From Daldinia sp. FL1419 (Eukaryota > Ascomycota > Sordariomycetes > Xylariales > Hypoxylaceae), in assembly GCA_025201765.1 (NCBI GenBank), contig MU623425.1, positions 1-64,000 of the forward strand: a DNA stretch of 64,000 bases. The letters run 5' to 3'. The notes under the pieces were generated by a model that saw only the letters and a list, made by a program, of their open reading frames with translations, made no database searches and was not told the origin of the DNA. Both the position numbers and the translations under genes were made by a program. This document shows positions 10,421 through 22,987 of this stretch, piece after piece (position 1 is the first letter of the stretch; each line of letters starts with the position of its first letter).

Positions 10421-13400
10421 AAATATTTTATTAAGTTTTATTAAATTAATTAAATATAATGTAAAAGATATTAAGTAATATTTTTAATTTAAGGTAAAAA
10501 ATAAGAAAAATATAGAAAAAAAAGAAAAAAAGGAATTTTAAAAAAAGGTGGTCAACCTATTTATTTATATAAGAATCCTTGCCTTTAATTAGTATTACCT
10601 TTTTACACATTTAAAATTATATGAAATATTATAAAAAAATATATATATTTAAATTTAATTATTATAAATTTATATATGGTTATATATAAATTTATAATAG
10701 TTAAATTTGAATATATATATTTTTTTATAATAATTTTTGATTTAATAAGGGGTAAGGGAATAGTAAGGGAATATAATTGGAATATTTTAATTTATTTAAT
10801 TAAATTAAGATATTAAAAATAATTTAATTATGTATAGGTTAATAATATTGCGAAAGGTAGGTTAAAGGTTTTTATTGTTATTATTACATTCTTTATTATT
10901 AAATTGATATAAATATTACCCTTTATTATTATTAATAATATTATTATTTTTATTAAATATATTGGGTATATATAATTATTTGATATTATTGTTTACCTAA
11001 ATTATTTTAGCGTTAAATTCCTTAATTTTCCTTATTGTTAATTAATTATATTTTTTTTTTATAATATTTGGTATATTATATAAGTTAGAAGAGGTATTAT
11101 TGTGGTTATTATTTTTGAATCTTTTAATAATATTATTTTTATATAATTTATATATGTATTAAATTATTTAATTATTAATCTTTGCGGTATGATATTGGTT
11201 TTTTTATTTGATTTTAAACGTGTGTTTCATATTGCTTTAAATGGTAGTATTATATTATTTTGTAAGGATTAATTGATTAAATATGATGTTAATATTATAA
11301 ATTAAATTCTTATTATTTTTAATATTAATGGTGAATGTGTTATTAATATATTCTAATATTAGGTTAATGGTTTTTTACTTATTATTAGTAATAGTATATT
11401 TAATAAGGTTTATGTGAAGAATATTTTCCATTAAATTTGGTTTTATAACCTTAAGATAAAATAATCAGGTAAAATATAATATTTTTTGATTGTAATTGGT
11501 TAAACCCCCACTATAAAAAAAATATAATAATAAAAATATGAATTATTTAAATATATTATAATTATTAATATGTATAATTTCTTTTAATATTAATAAAATG
11601 TTTATAATTTTTAGATAACAACAACAACTTCAAAATTTGATATTAATATAATTATTTTTCTAATTTATATATTTACCTAATTATATTAAATGATTAAATA
11701 ATTAAAATTATATTTTAAAGAATTTTTATTTTAATAAATCAATAAATATTTTCTTTATAACCTTATATAAAGGTTTGGTATATATATTTAATAACTATCC
11801 CATATTAATAAGGTTTTATATTAGGAAGGTAATAATATAAACATTAAAACTATTTTATAATAATAATATAGTTTGATAATATTTAATTTTATATTTTTTA
11901 ATATTATGATTGTAATTAAAGAATTGTATGTTTTAATATATAAATAAATCCCAAAAAATGTAAAATATTATAATAATATAATTAAGGAGGATATAAAAGA
12001 ACACTAATATTAGAAGTATTTATTACTTCTTGTTGAACATATTTTTAGCCTTTATTTAAGAAGATACAATATATTGGATAAAAGATGTGGTTTTTTAATT
12101 ATTATAAATTAAAATTAATTTTTTATTATAATTATTATATTTTATTATTTTATTAAATAAGATTTTATAAATTTAATATATACTAAATATTATTTCCTTA
12201 TTTTTATTAATAGTAGATATTTGTAAAATATAATTAATATTAATTTTAAAATATATAATAATTAAAAAAGGGGAGGATTTATTAAAAAATAATAGTTTAA
12301 ATATTATCTGAATAAAATTTACTAATTAATATTTTATAATTTTATATTAATATATTAAATTTTAATAAAAATAATTATTAATTCATTTATATTTAAATAG
12401 AATTTTAATATACCAATCTTTTTAATAAAAAAAGTTATTAATATTAGGATTGGTAATAAGAAGGTAATTGGTTAGGTTCTTTATTATATTTTTTTTATCT
12501 TTTTATAAATTTTTAATAATATTTTTAAAATTATAATTATTATATATATATATAATAGTAAAATTATGGGTAGTATATTTAAAATTTTTTTATATATTAT
12601 ATTAATAATTATCTTTAAAATCCCTAAATATTATAATATATTCGTACCTACTTAATTATTTTACTTATAATATTTATTATTATTTTATAATTAAAAAAAA
12701 TATTTAAATGAATTAATATATTTATTATTTGGTGTAGTATTCCATTATTATAAAAGTAAAAACTTATTATAGAAGGTAAGAAGGTAGATTATTGTAATAT
12801 AAATAAATATAATAATATTAAAATAATTATATATACTGTAGAAGTAAGAAATTTAAAATTTATTTTGTACGAATTTTATTTAATTTATTTATAGATAAAG
12901 ATTTAACCAAAAAATCTAATTAATATTAAAATTATAATTAATATTTAAAATTAATTTTTAATTAAAATATTATTAATCCATTTAATATTATTAACATTTT
13001 TAATAGCACATTTATTATTAGTTAAATTTATAAAAGATTTTATGCTAAATGTGTTAAATGCCAACTGGATTATTAAAAAAGAAATTTTTTTTTTAATATA
13101 AAAAATATTTTATTAATTTTTTAGTTAATAACTTTATTATCTTTATTTTTATTATTATTTTTTATAATCTAAATATTAATATTAATTATTTTTAAATATA
13201 TATATATATAAGATTTTTAAAACATATTAATTACATTATATAATCTTAAACTAAAATTTTATTTATTATTAATTTGGAATAAAATCCAACCTTTTAAAAA
13301 CCATTTAAAACCATACTTACAAATATAATTATAAATTTACCAAAAATTAATTATAATATTAACAATTATATTTAAAAGAAATTTATATTTATTAAAATTT

Positions 13401-13943
13401 TTTTTAATATTAAATTCTATTTTAATTTTATCATCAAAAAAAAAATCATTTAATATATTATATAAAAAATTAATATTTAAAGTATTTTAATATAACAATT
13501 AAAGAAGTAATAATAAAAATAATAATAATTTAAATAATAAATTTATTTTTATAAAATATATTAATAATTAAATATTATAAAAATATAAAAAAAAATTATA
13601 TTAAATTTATAATAATTTAATTATATATATTAAAATAAATTATTAATACTTATCTTTTAAATATAATAATTATTTTAATATTTACAATTTTTAATATAAA
13701 TAATTTATATATAAACAATCATATTTATACCTTAAATTAAAAAATAGTTTTTTATATATATAATATATCAAAATTATTTAATTATTAATAAATATATATT
13801 TATTTAACCTATATAAAACTTAAATATTCCCTATAAAAACCTAAATATTTATTAATAAAATTATTATTATACTTAACCAAATTTAATTTAATATCCAACC
13901 AAAATCAATTTTAACAAAGTAGTACATATGGTCTACTATAGGA

Positions 13944-13972
13944 CCCCCCAATCCCCCCAATCCCCCAATCCC
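13944..13972 (-). promoter_or_regulatory. Potential G-quadruplex at isochore edge
   Basis: The plus strand has four C-runs (6, 6, 5 and 3) separated each time by AAT, so the minus strand can form a four-tract G-quadruplex with 3-base loops. It lies between the AT-rich tract and the omega-amidase start codon, in the likely promoter or 5' UTR. Any function is inference. Confidence 0.5.
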
Positions 13973-14093
13973 GCTTTAAACCGAACCCATCTCCAATTCC
14001 GAAATCCCCGATCTCGCAGCCGATAACCAGCTTTATCCCACATCCGTCTGCTTCTGCTTCCCATACCCGCCGGGAAAACGCAGCGCGATAACC

Positions 14094-15125
14094 ATGAGAA
14101 GCTTCCTACGGATATTTCAAGCCTTCTCCAAGTCTGCCCTGACCCGATATACATCGCCAATTCTAACGTCTAGCCACCCATCTTTCGCAGCCCGCACAAT
14201 GGCGACGTCCATCGCGCCAGTCCTCAAGCAGCCTATCAAGCTAGCCTGTATCCAACTCGCCAGCGGTCTCGACAAGGCCACGAACCTAGCCCACGCGCGC
14301 GACAAGGTCATCGAAGCCGCAAACCAAGGCGCGAAGCTCGTCGTCCTGCCAGAATGCTTCAATTCCCCCTACGGCAGCAATTACTTCCCCCAATACGCCG
14401 AGACCCTTCTCCCCGGCCCACCCTCCGCCGACCAATCCCCGTCTTACCACGCCCTCTCCGCCATGGCCGCCGACACCCAGACTTTCCTCGTCGGCGGCTC
14501 GATCCCGGAGGCAGACCCGGACCCCAGCACGAACAAGTACTACAACACATCGCTGATCTTCGGCCCCGACGGCGCGTTGCTGGCTAGCCATCGCAAGGTG
14601 CACCTCTTCGACATCGACATCCCCGGCAAGATCACGTTCCGCGAAAGCGAGGTGCTCTTCCCGGGAAACAAAATCACCCTCGTGGACCTCCCCGGCTACG
14701 GCAGCATCGCCGTCGCCATCTGCTACGACATCCGGTTCCCCGAGCTCGCCACCGTCGCCGCGCGCCGCGGCGCCTTCGCCCTCGTGTACCCCGGCGCCTT
14801 CAACCTGACCACCGGCCCCCTGCACTGGAAGCTCCAGGGCCAGGCGCGCGCCATGGACAACCAGCTCTACGTCGCCCTGTGCAGCCCCGCGCGCGACATG
14901 GCCGCTTCGTACCACGCCTACGGCCATAGCCTGGTCGTGGACCCCATGGCGCAGGTCCTCGTCGAGGCCGGCGACAAGGAGGATATTGTGTACTGGGACT
15001 TGGATGGCGACAAGATACTCGAGACGAGGCGGAATATCCCGCTCGCGACCCAGCGGAGGTTTGATGTCTACCCCGATATTAACGAGGGCAAGATTAGTTT
15101 TGAGGAGCCGAATCCGCCGAAGTGA
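14094..15125 (+). CDS. Omega-amidase (Nit2-type carbon-nitrogen hydrolase)
   Basis: A single-exon gene of 343 residues. Carbon-nitrogen hydrolases of this branch deaminate alpha-ketoglutaramate and alpha-ketosuccinamate, products of glutamine and asparagine transamination. The catalytic triad is visible: Glu87 in LPECFNSPYG, Lys168 in HRKVHLFDID and Cys210 in AICYDIRFPE. The later block GPLHWKLQGQARAMDNQ, followed by an ASYHAYGHS-like stretch, is characteristic of Nit2/Nit3 proteins. The first 35 residues are rich in Arg, Ser and Ala without acidic residues, as in a mitochondrial presequence. Met36 begins the conserved core, so two products, mitochondrial and cytosolic, are possible. Codon use is strongly GC-biased, in sharp contrast with the AT-rich DNA that ends 174 bp upstream. 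The separate nitrilase at 59,838 belongs to another branch of the superfamily. Confidence 0.93.
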   Translation: MRSFLRIFQAFSKSALTRYTSPILTSSHPSFAARTMATSIAPVLKQPIKLACIQLASGLDKATNLAHARDKVIEAANQGAKLVVLPECFNSPYGSNYFPQYAETLLPGPPSADQSPSYHALSAMAADTQTFLVGGSIPEADPDPSTNKYYNTSLIFGPDGALLASHRKVHLFDIDIPGKITFRESEVLFPGNKITLVDLPGYGSIAVAICYDIRFPELATVAARRGAFALVYPGAFNLTTGPLHWKLQGQARAMDNQLYVALCSPARDMAASYHAYGHSLVVDPMAQVLVEAGDKEDIVYWDLDGDKILETRRNIPLATQRRFDVYPDINEGKISFEEPNPPK

Positions 15126-18100
15126 GGTTGCGGCGATAGGGGCATGTATTCACGTGGATTCGTATATGCCTACCTACCCAAGGCATAAAAGGGGGATTGC
15201 GAACTTGAGCGCTGCTACGGGGGGGTAATTTAGTGCTAGGTATGGGGTTTCTAAGGGTGGCATCTCGTTTGGCCGCCTTTGAAGGCGTTGGTATTACTAG
15301 TTTGCATGTTCCAATGGACAATTCGACTACGTGTATATAAATTAGAAGAAAACCCGGTTTTCTAACCAGGTATGATTTACGATAATTCAAAGCTACCTAG
15401 GTACCTTATTGCTAGCAATCTTGTACGGCTATCTGGAATCCCCTCCCCCCCTTTATTTTGACGATCACATTGTCTCGCAAATTCTGACCTCCATCGCTGC
15501 GTACCTAGTATATCAACACCCCTTTGCGTGAAAACATTGTGGTTACTCAACGCTTATGCTCGTTCTGACTGTCCCTCCTGACAATTTACTCCAACCCAGG
15601 CCGATTCTAATCCGAGAGTAAAGCACATCAAGCACACATTTCCGCTTGGTAATGAGCGAGATTTTATCTTCCTATATCAACCACCTACACCTACCTTATT
15701 AGAACTAGGTGCGGAGCGTTCCCACATGTTTGCGGGATGTCTCCGCCTCTAAACTATATGTGGCTTCCCGGCATCGTGTGAATACGATATGTCGTACGCC
15801 TCCCTCGCCATCGTCTGGTGTTCAACCGCATAGTTGTGCCGCGGTGCCATCGGCCTGTGTGATAAAGCCACCAAGGGATCACGATATTTGTGCCGAAAGT
15901 GGGCATAGTTGTAATACAAATGGATATCGTATGAATATATACCTGGGGTAAATTGCGTACGCATTTTTAAGATCGGACCCTGATATTGCCTCCCGCACAT
16001 CGGGAAAAGAAAAGAGGAAAAAAAGAGGCACGCGAGCAGTTTCCTTATCGGATGCTGAATTGGCAGCGGTTGATATTTTCGGTCTCCCTTACCTGAATGA
16101 CCATGCGTGTTTTATAAACATGTTTCACTGCACCAACGACCCCTCCTCCGCACCCCACTAATTTCTCATTTATTTATCGATCGAAGTGTTACAAGCGGAC
16201 CCCGAAAGACTGCCGAGGGTTCAAGGGTCGATGACCTCGATGGCGGCGGGTTACACTAGGTTTGGGTGATACTATATAGACGTTACGTCTTTGCGTAGTA
16301 TAGGAGGAAGGGAAGCTCGCAAGTAGGATCATAATATTCGTGAACGGTAGGTGTTGTAAGATAGGAAGTTTTATATATAACCCCTTTTAGTTTCATATTG
16401 CGCGACTGATGAATATTACTGAGAAATTCGTCAAAGCCGAGAGAAAAAAAAGGTAAGGGAGGATAGGTAACGAAGATATGACTGGTCACATTCCCGCAGG
16501 TTCTATTCCGAGCCGTAGCTATTCTGCATGTCAGCGTCGCTTTCCGATACCGCTCGGCATCTCATATGAAATCTCGAGGATATCTGATCTTGAGCCTTTT
16601 GCTGTCTTAGTCGTCTGCTACTCATTTTCTCCCCCCCAACCCCCCTTCTTGTGAAACGGGATGACGGAAGTTGCCATCTCTGATCAGTCTGACCAGTCTG
16701 ACAGTTTGAAAATTTCCAGGGTCGGTTAACGCTTTTCTTTTTGGTTTCGGACCCCCACTCGGGGAAAAGAAGAGACTAATATTTACTCGCTTTCGCTTCT
16801 TATTCAGACGTCTACTTCCCTCGTCTAGGTAGCCTAATCGGCCCTGAAGACAGACCCAGCAGGTTGCTAACCGCAAACTAGTATTTTTAGTAGACATCTA
16901 GACCCCATTGTCGATGCTTGTTAAGTTAGTAGTCGTTGCTTATTGATCTTGGGAAGCTTAGCCATAAGGCTTCGAAAACCCTATTCCCGACACTCCAACT
17001 AGGTAGGCATTCGGATGCGGCTCAATGTAGCCGGCATGCACCGTGCAGATCACGGGGATGGCCGACTTGGTCCTAATTGGCACCGCAAATCTGTATTTAT
17101 GCAGTCCGCTGCTAGATCCCATAATATGGCTTAAAGGGCTTGTCCGTTACATGTTAATATCCGGGAATCGGGGTTGAGATTCTACGATCCAACTACCGTA
17201 TCGCGATGTTGCGATCGGGCTGGACTTTGTTCAAGACAAGCAGGTGGATGGATGGCTGTTAATGGCTGATAACATTGGTGGTGGTAGCAGTCGGTTTAAC
17301 GCAATTCCGCCTACGTCGCAACCATTGCAATTTCCTTCGCTTATTGGAACCCCTGATTTGACTGGGATAGTTCCGCGTCCCAATGCACTCGTTGCAGTAG
17401 TTCTAGCCGGGTTTGTTCGGTAGGGCCGTCCTCAGCTTCGAACTATTAGTATGCAGTAGATCCAGTAGGCAATGCTCGTATATCCCTTTCGTAATCGAAA
17501 CAGCCGGTGAAAAGATATATCATAACGGACTTTGGGGTATGACAGATAACATGCAGTCCTACCTCATGCATGATAGGCGATGTCATAATAGAAGTTGTAA
17601 TGGCGATCCTTCTGCTGGTAATCTTGGAGACTACTCGATTTCCCGAGATGCCCTTTCTCGGAATATGGTGAAGATTATGTTCAATTTTCGATATTTCTTC
17701 CGTGCAACTCTCGACCCGCTCCCTTACATCATCTAGATACCTATCCGGACCCCGTAACGGTTTATGGCAGGTGGACACGAGACCAAAGTATTGCTCTATC
17801 ATAGACGTTCTAGACGTCCATGGGTTCCCTTGCACCAAATTCGTAATGTGATTCCGGATGACAAAAGGCTGCAGTTGATACGGTTACAGCGCAGTCGTTA
17901 TGGAACTTTTTCCATTCGTTCGAGTTAATTGGAACCGAGCTCAATACGACCCAGGCCGAAAAGAGGTAACAGGTCGCATGACTGACTACCTAGTAAGAAG
18001 ACAGATATGGAATCATGGCATAGAATCAGGTAGTTCGGGCACTGGAGGCCGTAGGAAGCGGTAGGAAGCGGAGGCTTGTCGGGGGAGGGAAGAAAAATGA

Positions 18101-20081
18101 AGGTATCGAGGATGAGCGTCACAACGGTCTCAGACCTGTTAGAGAGCGGTGAGGGGACACGTGCTTGGAATAAGGAATATGATTGGCAAAGACGCTAAAT
18201 TTTAGAAGTGTTCTAATTTGTCCTAGTCCGTATCTTGCTGCAAGTTTATCTCATAATTGGGTCGTTAATGTCGTTAATAGTATTAATGGATCGGGGTTTT
18301 ATGTATGAGGGAAAGACTTATGTAGGTTCCCCAAGCCAAGCCAAACCAAGCCTGCCTTAGCTGATCCGGCTGTTAGGTAATGATACTGCGATTTTACTGC
18401 ATGTTCAGTAACTTTCTGCGTCACCATCCAATCAGATTAACGTTGCCCCGCTCTAAGCAAATCAGGGTCTTTCCAATCGTCCAATCAACTTATATAGATT
18501 CTTTCGACTTTCTTTTTTATTAGTTGCAATGAAAAGCCCAGGATACTACCTGATCACTATCATGATCATAATGGCTCTTATAATATGTCTAAAATAACCC
18601 TCAGATCGTAAGCTTTGCGAGAATCTATATAATTTTCACTCAATACTCATGCAAACCATCAGATCGAGGTATGACAAAACTCTTATGATTTTGGGTTGAA
18701 TGAAACAAAGACAGACAAATACCAAGAGAATTGTAAGTTTAAAAAAACACGATATCATGATGATGATGATGTCGACAGTGGATCAAATATTCGTTTGCCA
18801 ATCCCCTTTGTATTGCATACCCCCGAAGTGGAGAAAAAATCGCAGTGGCAGAGCAGAGTGAACAGTGGGACTTGAAAGGAACAAGGATACTAATGTCAAG
18901 GATAGGTATGTGCGACCAGGATCAGCGCAGGGGCCGAGACCGCTACGTATTCCCGCCCTACCTAGCACCGCTAAAGTATTAGCGCCAGAAATAAGGTAAG
19001 GTGCATCTCCGTTGATAATGAATTTGGTAGATTGGGAGATTCTCGAAGAATTGGGAACCACGACCATGAGATATTCACGATACGTACAATACAATACACA
19101 GTATACCAGATATTGCTCAGTCACTCTTTCCCGGCTTTTCAATCCTAGTCCCCGTCTGAGGACCAGAAATAAGAAACCACGCCGTCCGACGCTAGTGTAC
19201 TGTAAAAGGTATGACACCACTTCAACCATTTAACATCAAGGGGGTTTCCCGTTTCTTATCCACTTTCTTTATCCACCAAGTCTACGATCTATGAAAATCC
19301 AATAAACTTTCAACCGCCCAACTTCGCTTCCTTCTTGATAAGACTGAGGAGGGAGAGGCGATCAATATTTAAATATAATCTGTTCGTGCAGGAATCTAAA
19401 GGCGAGACAACATTGACCACTCCATCCCATCAAACTTCCAAGCCACCCAAGAAAAGCGTCCAAGAAGCCCAAGAAACCCAAGCGTCTGGCTTCGTCTCGG
19501 CGTTTCTGCGAGTTCCAGTCTTGTGTCTTGCCTGCTTGCATCCTCGAATCCCCAAACTTTTTTGGGGGGGGAGTATCTTGTATACATCGCATATTGCGGA
19601 CTGTGGACGCACGCCGTGCATTACCTAAAGTACGTAGGTACTTACGTATAAGGTATCCACACCAAAGCCAGCAACCTTGGAAAGGGCAACAGGGCAGGTA
19701 ACACCAGAACGACTGTATCTACCCGCGGAAAGTTATAACGTCATATTATTGCGGATTGCGGATTGCAGTTTGCGGTTTGCGGTTTGGAATACTAAATTTT
19801 GGACGGTCCAAACTCATTCAAAGCTCCGACCCTCCCAAATCTCCAAATTCCTAATTCCCCCAATCACATTCTTATCTATCAATTGCCCAGGAACAATTTA
19901 TCGTTCCCGATCCAAACAAAGAACTTCGACCAACGATACCGGCCCAACCTTTTACTCTCCTATATTAATAGGCAAGAGGCGGTACTTGGGAAATATCATA
20001 CCGAAAGAAGATAGTTGCAGCGGCTAAGTTAATCGCTGTGGTGCTCGGGTGCTCGGGTGTTCCTAAATTTGTAGAGTGACG
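15126..20081. other. Gene-free intergenic region, about 5 kb
   Basis: Normal base composition but no gene I can support. Open frames are short and lack recognisable motifs. The longest are 18783-19229 (-) and 17446-17838 (-, starting with GTG). The region contains an ACCTAGGTACC motif near 15396, a GATTGCGGTTTGCGGTTT-like short repeat at 19751-19785, and the likely promoter of the SPX gene at its right end. Confidence 0.6.
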
Positions 20082-21657
20082 ATGAAATACGGAGAACACT
20101 TTGAAGAAGAGTCAGTTCCAAGCTGGAGTCTGCATAATATCGACTATAATTCATTGAAACATCAGATCAAGGTGCACACCACTAAGGATCAGGCTACTGC
20201 CATTGCCATTCCCGGCCAACAAGATTATGCCCTAAAGAGATTTGAAGACGCCTTCTACAACGAACTCTATAATCAGCATAACCGTGTCGGTCTCTTCGTT
20301 ACGAGTAAAGCCGACGAGATATCGAGGCGACTATGTACGCATTTGCCACTATAATCCCAGTTGAGCGACGCCATTGAGCTAACGACTCGTTATTTTAGGT
20401 CACCTTTCCGAATCGATACACGGACTTATCGTACGATGTAACAACGCCGGTGGAGTGTCTCCTAAGCGGCAACGACGGTTCGCTAAATACGCATTGCAAA
20501 TTGATGAGTGCGACGACGACATCAAAGCCTTGACCCGATTTGTCAACGCCCAGGTGATCGCGTTCCGCAAGATACTCAAGAAATACAGGGTATGTGTTCA
20601 CAAATAACTTTTCCAACACTGCAAGAGAAAGCCTACGCACGGTCATGACATAGCACTAACGGATAGCGGCCTACGCCCACTTGTATAGAAATGGACCGGT
20701 TCGACAACGTTAAGTAGTCGGTTTAAAGAGAATGTCCTCACTTCACCTAAGAGTTTCACGAAGCGCGACCTTCACCCCTTACAAGTACATCACCGAAGTC
20801 TCCTAGCAACACTAGAAGCGGCCACTCCCGACCTCAACGCTCTCCAAATCGAACGCCAGAAAGTAAAAATGCAAACTGAACAACGCACCGAGAGTCGCCG
20901 ATCTTCGCAGACGCAACACCCGAAACCTGCATCTATCAATACACCGGGCGGTTCATCGGTGACGTATTGGAACGAGTACGACCATGGGAGCGAGGCGGGC
21001 GATCACGACGGAGACGGAGGCTACACGATCTATATCGACCCAAACGCAAGCGTCGAGTTTCCGGGCTTTGTATATATTAAAACTATGTTCACCGTCCCGG
21101 TAGATAAGGTCCGGCAATGGTTGAAGACGCGCGCGCCACAGCAATACCCGTCCGAAACACAATCACTTCTCAGCAACGTGAATTCGCCTACTGATTACTT
21201 CAGCACTCGCCATTCGACCGCGCAGGCGACCGATAACGAAGCCACAGAAGACGAGTATGCGTCGTCGCTAAATTCCAGCATTGGTCGTAAGAAAGGAGCA
21301 CGTTTTGCGGCGCTGCCGGTGACGGAAGAGGACAACGACTACCAGGTGACCTTGTACCGCGATAAGGTGCTGACTCGAACCGTAATACTGGGATTCGTCG
21401 CTGCCTTTATCCTCTTGCTCATCTCTGGAGTGTTGGTGGCAACAGGTCGGCATAAACTCCGACTTGAAGTTGATGCCGGTGTCACAGTCGGATCCGTAGC
21501 AAGCCTATTCTGCGCCTGTATGGGTTTAGGCGCTATGTTATACCGTCAGTATCCCGTCGGAATCTTATACAGTCTTGCTGTTTGGGCGGCGTTCATGGCT
21601 GTGTGTGCCCTGAACGGGATGTTGCTTGTACTAGTAGTGGGGAGTAACGGGTTATAA
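20082..21657 (+). CDS. SPX-domain membrane protein, Vtc5-like architecture
   Basis: Three exons, 20082-20334, 20399-20589 and 20689-21657, give 470 residues. The start MKYGEHFEEESVPSW is the classical SPX N-terminus. The SPX domain fills about residues 1-165 and includes the basic helix FRKILKKYRKWTG, which in this family binds inositol pyrophosphates or phosphate. A low-complexity linker follows, then three membrane helices near residues 379-400, 412-431 and 438-465. The large catalytic tunnel domain of polyphosphate polymerase (Vtc4) is absent. An SPX domain with a terminal three-helix membrane domain recalls Vtc5, the non-catalytic subunit of the vacuolar VTC complex, although yeast Vtc5 is much longer. 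A role in phosphate or polyphosphate homeostasis at the vacuole is inferred. The first ATG in frame was chosen; an upstream in-frame GTG is not a likely start. Confidence 0.85.
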
Positions 21658-22987
21658 AAGCAGCCAATCGCCACCGCCAATTGGTTTTGGCCTTAGCTGA
21701 AGTCTGTCTTACGTTAGGCGTTTTAAGGCGTTCTTTGGGGTGTTTTATTAGAGGAACGGGCAAATCTCGCATATACGAGGTTACATGCTCTGCGCGCCGC
21801 CCGCCCCTCTACATAACAAGGTTTTTGGGAGGGAAGAAGGGGAATATAGAGATTGTTATCGGAGGGCTCGGTTCATAGGGGTTAAGATCTCGTTTTTTCG
21901 ACGAGTCCACGTCTCTTTTACCCAGGGTGCGTCTTGTGGATTTTCGCTTTTGAATCGGTACGATACCATACATACCTAGATTTTTCGGGTTCGCGAGCCT
22001 GTTTAGTTGTTTGGTTTCGAGAAAGGCGATTTATATTGCGGCCCGCTGCCGCTAGTGTGATTCGCATTTGTACATAAGTCTGTAGGCATCAATATATCCA
22101 TTACTAGGATACCTATACTGCTTCATTTTCGCTGTGACGTGGCCCGGCATTATACTTATATACGCCCTGCTTCGCCTTTATACGTGGAATATAGCTATAA
22201 GACATTAGTGATGGACACTACTTGAATCTCTTATAGATGGCACTTTGGCTAGTGAAACCCTCATTATCTTGGAGGTTAGTAGCTGAAGGGGTGAGATTCC
22301 TCTTGATACTAGATTTAAAATAGTGAATATATTCCAATGTTTTCTTGAGAGCGGAACATGAACTAATGGTTATGATTTCTCATGACAGCATCACTCGGGA
22401 ATTTATTCTTTAGTAGCCGATCTTCTACCACCTAACCCTCCCCTTACCCCTTTTTGCTCGCGCGTCCTCCTCTGCGGCGTTGTGTATCGCATGACCCAGA
22501 CTCCGTGTCCAGCCGGCATTCCCAACCAGGCAGGCATATAGAAGAAGAAAACAAAAGAGTTTCAATAAAAAAAAGTCGGGATGAAAAAGATCATGTTTCG
22601 ATATTACAGCTCCCGACGTTTCCTAAACACCAAACTAAACCTACGGGCGTAGAGAAATTAAGTAGGAGGGAGGCAAGAGAGGATATGACATGAGGATATG
22701 CGAAAAAAGCAAAGACAGATGCTGAAGAGGAATTCGCCTGTAAAAACCAAATCCTTCCTCTCGTCCTTGTTCCATCCTTCTCCTTGCGCTGCCAAGAAAT
22801 GGCACAGATTACCTACAGAACTAGTTTCCTGATCCCGTATCCAGACGGATGTCTCCCGGCACGGGGAGGGTATAAATATACATGTAGTAAGACAAGAATG
22901 AACGGTATATTTGTACCGTGACGTCCTATTTTGTTTTTTTTTTTTCTTCTAGCAGACCCCGTATGTATTCCAAACGGGGACCTCATG
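21658..22987. other. Intergenic region
   Basis: The 3' flanks of the convergent SPX and Zn2Cys6 genes. It contains a short T-run near 22935. Open frames here are short and featureless. No gene seen. Confidence 0.6.

Larger units (their letters stand above)
1..13920. other. AT-rich, RIP-like gene desert
   Basis: The sequence is overwhelmingly A and T with almost no CG dinucleotides and no plausible intact gene. The longest ATG-type frame, about 76 codons at 9749-9979, is of low complexity. The tract is built from degenerate repeats in both orientations, listed separately. Between about 8,500 and 13,900 I could not assign repeats to a family beyond the 30-bp tandem repeat and a possible integrase remnant. 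The copies differ largely by C-to-T and G-to-A changes, which is the known signature of RIP. Composition changes abruptly at about 13,920. Such AT isochores in ascomycetes are usually heterochromatic and transposon-derived; calling it centromeric or subtelomeric would go beyond what is visible. Confidence 0.9.

Noticed and set aside
18783..19229. 148-codon minus-strand frame
   Set aside because: No recognisable motif or splice partners, and an overlapping frame on the other strand; not distinguishable from chance.
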